Of a stretch of DNA of 10,093 nt, positions 4,687 through 10,093 are shown piece by piece (positions within the stretch are counted from its first letter, which is position 1; every line of letters begins with the position of its first letter). The DNA lies in the NCBI GenBank assembly GCA_964630925.1, contig CAZVZK010000252.1:1-10093 (forward strand), read 5' to 3'. Origin of the DNA: RGDT01 sp964630925. GTDB lineage: Bacteria; Planctomycetota; Planctomycetia; Gemmatales; Gemmataceae. Made by a program: the position numbers and the translations under genes. Below the pieces are notes generated by a model that was given only the letters and a program-made list of their open reading frames with translations, was not told the origin of the DNA and did not search any database.

Positions 4687-7507
4687 CGAGGCGGATCGCC
4701 TCACGGAACATGGCCGCCGCCGCGTCGAAGTCCTTCTTCCCGTCGCAGAGGATCGTGCCGGCGATGGAGTGATAGTCGTGATAATCGGGCGCGAGGCGGA
4801 TGGCCTCGCGGATCGCGGCGAGGGCGTCGTCCTGCGCACCCGCGAACTTCAGGCTGAGGCTCAGCCGCTCCCAGTACCGGTCGTCGCGGGGCGCGAGGCG
4901 GGTGGCCTCACGGTAGGCGAGCGCCGCGGCGACGTGTCGCCCCCTCCCCATCAAGGCCTTGCCCAGTGCGGCGTGCGCCGCCGCATCCGCCGCCCCAAGT
5001 GCCGCCGCCCGTGCGAGCGCCTGGTCGGCCTCGGCCGGGCTACGGATGCCGGTGAGGGCCGTACTGAGGTTGGCCCAGGCCGCCGCGTTCGTGGGGGCCA
5101 GCTCGGCCGCCCGCCGGGCGGCCGAGGCCGCCTCCAGCCGGCGGCCGACGCTCGCGTACGCGCTGCCCAGCTCCATCCAGGCCTGGGCGTTGTCCGGCTG
5201 GTGGGTCAAGAGCCTCCGCAGCGCGTTGGCCGCGCCCACGGGGTTCTTGAAGTGGGCCGTGTTGTCGAGGTACAGGTTCTCCCAGTCGGCCGGGGAGTCC
5301 GTGGCCTGGCGCAGCGCCCTCGCGAGTGCGGCCTCGGCGCCCGGCCTGTCCCCTTTCGCCAGCAAGACCACGGCGAGGGTCTGCCAGGTGTAAGCCCCGA
5401 CGTCATCCGCCTCCAGGGCCTTGCGTGCCGCCCGCTCCGCCTCGGGGAGCCGGCGCAATGGCAACAGGACGCGGGCCAGGTTCGCCTGCGCGGCGGCGTA
5501 GCGTGGCTCGAGGAGGGTCGCCTTCTCGGCGGCCCGGACGGCCCCCTCGGGGTCGCCCGCGTTGTCAAGGCTGATGGCGAGGTTGTGCCACAGGCCGACG
5601 CTGCCTGGGCGTAGCGCGGCCGCAGCGGCGTAGACGCGTGCGGCCTCGGCGGGCCGTGCCGGCGCGGCGGAGCTGAGCGCCTCGGCCAGGGCCACGAGGA
5701 CCCACAGCCGGCCGGGGTGCTGACCGTGCAGGCGTTCGAGCAGGGCCAGCGCGCGCCCCTCCTCCTTCACCTTCTTCAGCCCCGCCGCGACCATCAGGAG
5801 GATGCCGGGCGGCAGCCCTGGGTCGGCCGTCGATGCCACACGCACCATCGCGGCGCGGTCCCCGGCCCGGAAGGCCCGCCGCATCTCCCCAGCCCATGCG
5901 CCCCCGTCGGCCCCTTCCAGCGCCTCGTCGAGCCATCCCGCCTCGGGGGTTTTCGCCCCGGTGGCGGCACCCCACCAGTCGTACAGCCCCTCCGTCACGC
6001 GCTCGCGGACCTTGCCACGTCGCCCCGCGAGCCACGCCGAGGCAGCGGACGCGGCCCCGTCGAGAGGGCAGCCGGCGGCGGCGAACGCCTTCCGGTAGCC
6101 GGCCAGGGCCGGCAAGGGGTTGAACCGGTTGCGCGCCAGGTCAACCTCGGCCTGGACCATGAGAAGCCGATCCAGCTCGGCGATGAGCGTCTGCTCGCGC
6201 CAGGCCTCCTCAGCCCTTTGGCGGAGGGGGCCGGCGACGAGCCAGTCCGCGGCCTGGTCCCTGGCGCGCGTGGCGGCGTCGAGGCCCTCACGCCACTTCT
6301 CTCCTTCGGAGAAGTGATCCGCCTCGGCCAAGGATGCCTCGATGGCCTGCCCGACGCGAGCCCGGTGCGAGTAGAGCCAGCCGCCGACGCCGACGGTGAT
6401 CAGGAGCAGTGCCAGCGCCAGGCCGGCCAGCCCCATGACGAGGCGGCGGCGTTTCGCCTCTTCGTCCGCCCGAGCCTCGGCGGCGGCCCGCTCGAGCTGC
6501 GCCTGCCGCAACCGCTCCTCCACGCCGGCCCGGTGCGCCGCCACGGATGCGGCAACCGCCGCGGCGTCTGGCGGGCGCCGGGACGGCTGAAATTCCAGAC
6601 ACGCGAGGCACAGGCGGATCATCTCAGGGTCGGCGCCGCACGACTCGATGAGCCGCCTCGCGGCGGATAGGTCGCCCTCCTGGGCCTGGCGCAACACCGG
6701 CGTGTTACCGTCCGCGGTGTATGGGGGCTTGTTGGTGAGGATCTTGCAGAGGAGGGCACCGAGGCCGAACACGTCGGCGCGCTGGTCGAGGGAGGCGGAC
6801 TGGCCGCGGGCCTGCTCCGGGGCGAGATAGGCCGGCGTGCCCAGGACCGTGCCGGCGCTGGTGGCATCGGCCGGCACGGTGCCGGCGAGCGCCAGGGCGG
6901 TGCTCTCATCGCCCTCGTGGTCCTCTCGAACACCCGCCCCCGCTGTCTGCTTGGCGAGGCCCCAGTCCATGACCTGGACCTCGCCGAACTCCCCCACCAT
7001 CACGTTCGACGGCTTGATGTCCCGGTGGAGGATGCCGCGCGAGTGGGCGTACGCGATGGTCTGGCACACCGACTCGAAGATCGTGATGAAGCGCGGCAGG
7101 TCGTCGGCGGGCGAGGCCCGGTCACGGAGGAGCGCCTCGAGGGTGCGTCCGCGGACCAGCTTCATGGAGAAGAAGGGCCGCCCGTCCGGTAGCGTGCCCA
7201 CCTCGTGGATGGGCGGGACGCCGGGGTGCTGTAGCTGCCCCGTCAGCCGCGCCTCGGCCAGGAACCGCCGCTCGACGCCCTCCCGGCCGAGGAGGCCGCG
7301 GTGGAGGACCTTGACCGCCAGGCGGCGGCCGAGGGCCTCATCCTCGCCCTCGTACACCAGGCCCATCCCGCCACGCCCCACCTCGCCCACGATTCGGCAG
7401 CATCCGGCCCGTGTCGGCGTGGCGTCAGCGGGTGTCGCGTTTGGGTTGTGTGGCTGCGTGAGCGGCTCGGCGGACGTGGCCGGCAGTCCGGGCGGGCCTT
7501 CTGGCAT
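4322..7507 (-). CDS. Membrane Ser/Thr protein kinase with TPR domain (N-terminal part, frame broken)
   Basis: A Hanks-type kinase with cytoplasmic catalytic domain. Visible elements are the Gly-rich loop GRGGMG (44-49), ATP lysine K66 in LAVKVLH, alpha-C glutamate E85, catalytic loop HRDIKPSN (161-168), DWG in place of DFG (181-183) and GTPAYLAPEQ (223-232). All catalytic residues are present. The activation segment is long and acidic (about 187-220). An Ala/Glu/Arg-rich helix (329-354) leads to one membrane span (about 355-379), followed by a linker and TPR repeats from about residue 590, predicted to lie outside the membrane. The frame is authentic to about residue 939; the last 120 residues are Gly/Pro/Arg-rich nonsense after a single-base shift. 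The true protein, joined to 2794, would be about 1570 residues. It starts at ATG 7507 with GGAG 7 nt upstream. Substrate and signal unknown. Confidence 0.92.
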   Translation of the reverse strand: MPEGPPGLPATSAEPLTQPHNPNATPADATPTRAGCCRIVGEVGRGGMGLVYEGEDEALGRRLAVKVLHRGLLGREGVERRFLAEARLTGQLQHPGVPPIHEVGTLPDGRPFFSMKLVRGRTLEALLRDRASPADDLPRFITIFESVCQTIAYAHSRGILHRDIKPSNVMVGEFGEVQVMDWGLAKQTAGAGVREDHEGDESTALALAGTVPADATSAGTVLGTPAYLAPEQARGQSASLDQRADVFGLGALLCKILTNKPPYTADGNTPVLRQAQEGDLSAARRLIESCGADPEMIRLCLACLEFQPSRRPPDAAAVAASVAAHRAGVEERLRQAQLERAAAEARADEEAKRRRLVMGLAGLALALLLITVGVGGWLYSHRARVGQAIEASLAEADHFSEGEKWREGLDAATRARDQAADWLVAGPLRQRAEEAWREQTLIAELDRLLMVQAEVDLARNRFNPLPALAGYRKAFAAAGCPLDGAASAASAWLAGRRGKVRERVTEGLYDWWGAATGAKTPEAGWLDEALEGADGGAWAGEMRRAFRAGDRAAMVRVASTADPGLPPGILLMVAAGLKKVKEEGRALALLERLHGQHPGRLWVLVALAEALSSAAPARPAEAARVYAAAAALRPGSVGLWHNLAISLDNAGDPEGAVRAAEKATLLEPRYAAAQANLARVLLPLRRLPEAERAARKALEADDVGAYTWQTLAVVLLAKGDRPGAEAALARALRQATDSPADWENLYLDNTAHFKNPVGAANALRRLLTHQPDNAQAWMELGSAYASVGRRLEAASAARRAAELAPTNAAAWANLSTALTGIRSPAEADQALARAAALGAADAAAHAALGKALMGRGRHVAAALAYREATRLAPRDDRYWERLSLSLKFAGAQDDALAAIREAIRLAPDYHDYHSIAGTILCDGKKDFDAAAAMFREAIRLAPPRAGPPLQPRQRTPPGREARGGDPRLHGGAPGRPGRPAGRRHPLQHGPGPRIPRRQGPRGHVPGALLVRGAKAPGVLHPRERAVRDARRPGQGGVGPPQGHRPPRPGPACVLPPGQPAA
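4680..4686 (-). other. Frameshift site: run of seven C in the kinase gene
   Basis: On the minus strand the gene reads CTCG, seven C, GCGAG. With six C the frame runs on without a break as Leu-Ala-Pro-Arg-Glu-Pro-Val-His and a complete TPR; with seven it enters nonsense. The run sits in the loop of a small hairpin (CTCGC/GCGAG), a context prone to base-calling and polymerase slippage. An assembly error or a recent one-base insertion is the simplest explanation; programmed frameshifting is possible but has no further support. Confidence 0.85.
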
Positions 7508-7549
7508 GTCGTGGCTCCGAGCAGAAGGAGCGTGAAGAGGGATGGGGCG

Positions 7550-7577
7550 ATTATACCCCCGCCCCCTCTCAACGCAA
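7550..7577 (-). promoter_or_regulatory. Promoter of the kinase gene
   Basis: On the minus strand a perfect -10 box TATAAT (7555-7550) stands 16 nt after TTGCGT (7577-7572), a half-matching -35. The predicted start is near 7543, giving a leader of about 36 nt that contains the GGAG ribosome binding site. The surroundings are extremely GC-rich, so the AT-rich hexamer stands out. Confidence 0.6.
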
Positions 7578-7597
7578 CCGCCCAGCCGGCAGGACGG

Positions 7598-8416
7598 TCA
7601 CCCGTCGAACAGCGTCCGCTCCATCACCGCCGGCGGCGGGAAGAACCCCGCCTCGGCCTCGAACACCGTCAGCCGGCCACGCATCACCCCCAGCGCCGCC
7701 CGGTAACTCGCCTCGGTCCAGCCCCAGCGCGGCAGCAGGCACCGGGCCTCGTCGCCGGTGTCGGCACCGAAGCCGCCGCGTGACTCGTGGAAGTGCTGCA
7801 TCACCACCGCCGCCGGCTTCAGGCCCGCGATCCGCTCCGCGAATGCCGCCGGGTCAAGGATCGGCAGGGTCGGCGTGACGCACACGCCGAGGGGCACCCC
7901 CTCGGCGGCCAGGTCGGCGAGCGCCCCCCATCGGCGCTCCAGCGGCGGCGCCTTCGGCTCGAACGCCTGCCGGACCTCGTCGCTGTCGGTCGGGATGGAG
8001 ACGTTGACGCGGATCGAGCGGAATTGTCGGAACAGGTCGATGTCGCGGACGAGCAGCGGCCCGCGTGTCTGGATGACGAGGCGCGGCTGGTGCGGCAGCA
8101 GCGCCTCCAGGATGCCCCGCGTCAACAGCAGGCTCCGTTCGGCCGGCATGTAGGGGTCGGTGACGGTGGACATGTAGACCGACTTGCCGGCCAGTTTGTG
8201 GGCGTGGCGCCGGGCGAGGTCGACGGCGTTCCGCTTCGCCTGGAGCCAGCGGCCCCAGTCCTCGACGGGGCGCGGGTTGCTTGGGAGAAAGGCGGAGTAA
8301 CAATAAGTACATCCGAAACTGCATCCGACGTAGGGGTTGACGGTGAAGTCGAACCCGCCCCGGCCGATGAAGCCCGCAGCCTTGTTGAACAGCGTCCTGG
8401 CGTCGATCAGATCCAT
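7598..8416 (-). CDS. Radical SAM protein, SplB/COG1533 (Rv2578c-like) type
   Basis: A 272-residue radical SAM enzyme. Cys32, Cys36 and Cys39 in GCSFGCTYCY form the CxxxCxxC motif that holds the 4Fe-4S cluster used to cleave S-adenosylmethionine. NPYVGCSFGC before the cysteines, the STVTDPYMPAE segment (83-93) and the ILEALLPHQPRLVIQTRGPLL region fit the COG1533 group, to which spore photoproduct lyase-like proteins belong. Family length is normally 270-350, so this is a complete short member. The start is ATG 8416 with AGGGAG 7 nt upstream. The frame stays open to 9415, but that part is the complement of the epimerase gene and is not coding. It is divergent from the epimerase gene. Substrate unknown; spore photoproduct lyase activity should not be assumed, since no photoproduct-specific residues were checked. 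Confidence 0.9.
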   Translation of the reverse strand: MDLIDARTLFNKAAGFIGRGGFDFTVNPYVGCSFGCTYCYSAFLPSNPRPVEDWGRWLQAKRNAVDLARRHAHKLAGKSVYMSTVTDPYMPAERSLLLTRGILEALLPHQPRLVIQTRGPLLVRDIDLFRQFRSIRVNVSIPTDSDEVRQAFEPKAPPLERRWGALADLAAEGVPLGVCVTPTLPILDPAAFAERIAGLKPAAVVMQHFHESRGGFGADTGDEARCLLPRWGWTEASYRAALGVMRGRLTVFEAEAGFFPPPAVMERTLFDG

Positions 8417-8437
8417 CGCGTGTCTCCCTCCGGCCGC

Positions 8438-8465
8438 TTGCCGGAACCGCGTCCCCGCCGACAAT
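8438..8465 (+). promoter_or_regulatory. Possible divergent promoter region, rightward promoter of the epimerase gene
   Basis: In the 81-bp gap between the two divergent starts, TTGCCG (8438-8443) and GACAAT (8460-8465) are 16 nt apart on the plus strand, giving a start near 8472 and a 26-nt leader. The same AT-rich patch reads TATTGT (8466-8461) on the minus strand, so the -10 boxes of the two directions may overlap, though no good leftward -35 is visible. Weak match; position is the main support. Confidence 0.35.
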
Positions 8466-8497
8466 AGGCGCACACCCAACCCCCGGAGACGGATACG

Positions 8498-9346
8498 ATG
8501 CAGATCGGCATGAATTTGCTGTTGTGGACGGATGAGGTCCGCGAGGAGCACTTCCCCCTGCTGGCCGACCTCAAGAAGGCCGGCTTCGACGGCGTCGAGC
8601 TGCCCATCTTCGGCGGCACGATGGCCCACTACGAGCGCGTCGGCAAGGTGCTGAAGGACCTCGGCCTGCGGGCCACGGCGGTCACCATCGCCATGCCCGA
8701 CGCCAACCCCGTCAGCCCCGACGCCGCCGTCCGCCAGAAGGGCCTCGACCACATCAAGAGCATCATCGACTTCACGGCGGCCATCGGCGGCGAGAACCTG
8801 TGCGGCCCGTACCACTCGCCCCTCGGCGTCTTCTCCGGGCAGGGGCCGACCGACGACGAGAAGGCCCACGGCGCCGACACCCTGCGCAAGGCCGCCGACC
8901 ACGCGCAGAAGAATAAGGTGATGCTGGCCATCGAGTACCTGAATCGTTTCGAGTGCTACTTCCTGACGACGGCGGCGGACGCGGTGGCGTTGGTGAAGAA
9001 GGTCGATCACCCGAGCTTCCGGACGATGTACGACACGTTCCACGCGAACATCGAGGAGAAGGGGATCACGGCGGCGATCCAGCACATCATGCCGTACACC
9101 GCCCACGTCCACATCAGCGAGAACGACCGGGGGACGCCGGGGACGGGGCACGTGCCCTGGGACGAGACGTTCAAGGCGCTGCGGGCGGCGAAGTACGACG
9201 GCTGGCTGGTGATCGAGGCGTTCGGGAGGGCGTTGCCGGGCCTGGCCGCCGCCACGCGCGTCTGGCGTGACCTGTTCCCTTCCGCTGATGAAGTGTACAC
9301 CATGGGGCTGGAGATGATCAAGGCGAAGTGGAAACAGCACGCCTAA
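8498..9346 (+). CDS. Ketose 3-epimerase-like sugar isomerase (tagatose/psicose 3-epimerase family)
   Basis: A 282-residue TIM-barrel protein of the AP-endonuclease-2-like sugar isomerase superfamily (COG1082). The four metal ligands of D-tagatose 3-epimerase align with constant spacing: E146 (in AIEYLNRFE), D179 (MYDTFH), H205 (HVHISEN) and E240 (WLVIEAFG), against E152, D185, H211 and E246 of the Pseudomonas cichorii enzyme. Substrate-contacting residues E152, H182 and R211 are also present. Members invert C3 of free ketoses with Mn or Co. The exact sugar cannot be told, and such genes are often labelled hydroxypyruvate isomerase-like or simply sugar phosphate isomerase/epimerase. It starts at ATG 8498 with GGAG 9 nt upstream and has no signal peptide, so it is cytoplasmic. 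It is transcribed alone, divergent from the radical SAM gene. No terminator is evident after it. Confidence 0.9.
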   Translation: MQIGMNLLLWTDEVREEHFPLLADLKKAGFDGVELPIFGGTMAHYERVGKVLKDLGLRATAVTIAMPDANPVSPDAAVRQKGLDHIKSIIDFTAAIGGENLCGPYHSPLGVFSGQGPTDDEKAHGADTLRKAADHAQKNKVMLAIEYLNRFECYFLTTAADAVALVKKVDHPSFRTMYDTFHANIEEKGITAAIQHIMPYTAHVHISENDRGTPGTGHVPWDETFKALRAAKYDGWLVIEAFGRALPGLAAATRVWRDLFPSADEVYTMGLEMIKAKWKQHA

Positions 9347-9386
9347 CGCAAGCCGTCGCGCCGATTTCAGGGTCGCGCCCCGCCGC

Positions 9387-9415
9387 TTGACAGCCCCCCC
9401 GGGTGCCACTATCAT
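9387..9415 (+). promoter_or_regulatory. Strong sigma70-type promoter after the epimerase gene
   Basis: TTGACA (9387-9392) is followed after exactly 17 nt by TATCAT (9410-9415), five of six matches to the -10 consensus. Initiation is predicted near 9422. It is the best promoter in the window, yet the first credible start codon downstream on this strand is at 9891. Confidence 0.75.
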
Positions 9416-9421
9416 CGGGGG

Positions 9422-9890
9422 AAGCTACGGGTGCGCGCGTGCCCGTGTCCCGATCCGCAAGCCTGCCACTCTGATCCTCGCGTGCCGCCTGACGGCGGCC
9501 GTCCCGTTCGCGGGCCCCGGCCGGGGTTGCTCTCCTGCCGGAATGGCGCCGCGGCGTCCTGGGGCGGCCTTTCCCTCTGGCCGCGAGCCCTGCCTGGAGG
9601 CCTTTGCCGCACCGCGGAACGCTGCCAGTCCGACCCGAGCCGTCCGACGCCCTCCTCACGCCCTTCCCCTCCCCGACCCGCCATGCGCGGGCGTGACCGT
9701 TTGCCGACATCCGCGGGGGGCCCTGCTCCGGCGCCAGCCCTTCCCGCTGCCTGTCCATCCGTGCGTCCGCCCTCCGCCATCGGGAAGGGGGGTGGGGCAC
9801 TGCCGTCCTCGTGTCGAGCTGAGCAACCCGCAACCCCGGCCACGCGTCCGGGGATGCGGGGCGGAACCGCACCCACCCGAGGAACGCAGC
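9422..9890 (+). other. Long untranslated leader or possible RNA gene, no credible protein
   Basis: About 470 nt between the predicted transcription start and the next start codon. Open frames exist on both strands, but all give low-complexity Pro/Arg/Ala/Gly protein with no recognisable family, as expected from GC-rich non-coding DNA. Visible structure: a 12-base palindrome CCCCGGCCGGGG (9515-9526); a pyrimidine-rich, G-poor stretch at 9641-9682 (27 C and 6 G in 42 nt), which would suit Rho loading; and a hairpin with arms 9834-9839 and 9848-9853, ending 37 nt before the ATG. I could not match it to RNase P RNA, tmRNA, 6S RNA, SRP RNA or a known riboswitch. A regulated leader is plausible but unproven. 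Confidence 0.45.
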
Positions 9891-10076
9891 ATGAACCACG
9901 CTCCGGGCCTGGAGGAGCTGCTGGCCGAGGGCCGGCTCTCGGAATTGCACGAGCCCGCCGTCCGTTACCTGCGGCCCCGGCTTCGCCGGCTCCTGGCCGC
10001 GCGCTTCCTGCCGGCGTCGCTGCTGGATGACGCGATGCAGGTACCCGGCCCGCCGATCACGTCACTTGACAGGTGA
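9891..10076 (+). CDS. Small ECF sigma factor-like fragment, apparently truncated
   Basis: A 61-residue frame with a good ribosome binding site (GAGGA, 7 nt before the ATG). Residues 5-50 look like the first helices of an ECF-type sigma factor: an acidic LEELLAEGRLSELHE helix, then RPRLRRLLAARFLP and SLLDDAMQ, which resembles the LLDDAVQ start of region 2 in planctomycete sigma factors. After Gln50 the likeness stops and the frame ends 11 residues later (VPGPPITSLDR). A complete ECF factor has about 170-200 residues, so regions 2 to 4 are missing. The abrupt loss of similarity at about 10041, together with the end of the window 17 bases after the stop, suggests interruption by inserted DNA. 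It could instead be an unrelated short protein; the family call rests on a short motif. Confidence 0.45.
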   Translation: MNHAPGLEELLAEGRLSELHEPAVRYLRPRLRRLLAARFLPASLLDDAMQVPGPPITSLDR

Positions 10077-10093
10077 ATTACCCTGGTGCGTGT

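Noticed and set aside
8417..9415. N-terminal half of a 605-residue minus-strand frame running into the radical SAM gene
   Set aside because: It is the complement of the epimerase gene, gives Arg/Val/Leu/Gly-rich sequence with no family signature, and the radical SAM protein has its own ATG and ribosome binding site at 8416.
9422..9890. RNase P RNA, tmRNA, 6S RNA or cobalamin riboswitch in the leader
   Set aside because: I looked for the conserved core strings of these RNAs on both strands; short partial likenesses (for example GGGAAGG and GCACTGCC) are in the wrong order and spacing.
9412..10030. Overlapping frames on both strands in the 9347-9890 gap, including a 199-residue plus-strand frame at 9431-10030
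   Set aside because: They are Pro/Arg/Ala/Gly-rich without motifs, lack convincing ribosome binding sites, and overlap each other, as expected in non-coding GC-rich DNA.
10066..10093. Third TTGACA box, as a promoter at the right end
   Set aside because: No -10-like hexamer lies 16-18 nt downstream within the window; the TACCCT that follows is only 7 nt away.
10086..10093. Group II intron 5' end (GTGCG) interrupting the sigma-like gene
   Set aside because: The match is five bases at the very edge, and the likeness to a sigma factor already ends about 45 bases earlier.

Overview
The window comes from a GC-rich bacterium, most likely a planctomycete of the Gemmata group (Gemmataceae). The evidence is the high GC content, the very long kinase-TPR protein with one membrane span typical of that group, the DWG variant in the kinase, and the style of the short gene fragment at the right end. 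This placement comes from reading protein style, not from a database search.

Left part (about 1-2780, minus strand): the start of an S10-type ribosomal protein operon, read right to left. A good sigma70-like promoter (TTGACA-N17-TACCCT) precedes rpsJ (S10), then rplD (L4), rplW (L23), rplB (L2) and the first codons of what looks like rpsS (S19). Several things are unusual. rplC (L3), normally between rpsJ and rplD, is absent, and its place is taken by a 73-nt spacer with a terminator-like hairpin. L2 carries an extra segment of about 48 residues that resembles part of its own central domain. L4 has a Pro/Glu/Lys-rich insert and an Ala/Pro tail. The rplW-rplB spacer contains five copies of a 10-base repeat.

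Middle (2794-7507, minus strand): one very large gene for a membrane-anchored Ser/Thr protein kinase with a long TPR region, about 1570 residues if intact. It is split in this sequence by one extra base in a run of seven C (minus strand), so it reads as two overlapping frames. It has its own promoter (TATAAT) and ends 12 bp before the -35 box of the ribosomal operon.

Right part (7598-10093): a radical SAM protein of the SplB/COG1533 type (minus) is transcribed divergently from a ketose 3-epimerase-like TIM-barrel protein (plus), with an 81-bp shared control region. After the epimerase comes a 544-bp stretch with no credible gene. It starts with a strong promoter (TTGACA-N17-TATCAT) and forms a leader of about 470 nt before a small plus-strand gene whose first 50 residues look like the start of an ECF-type sigma factor and then stop abruptly. 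The window ends 17 bases later, possibly at a mobile-element junction.

I found no tRNA, rRNA, CRISPR array or complete mobile element. The most interesting items are the reworked ribosomal protein genes (L2 insert, missing L3, hairpin in its place, repeat spacer) and the long promoter-driven leader at the right end.
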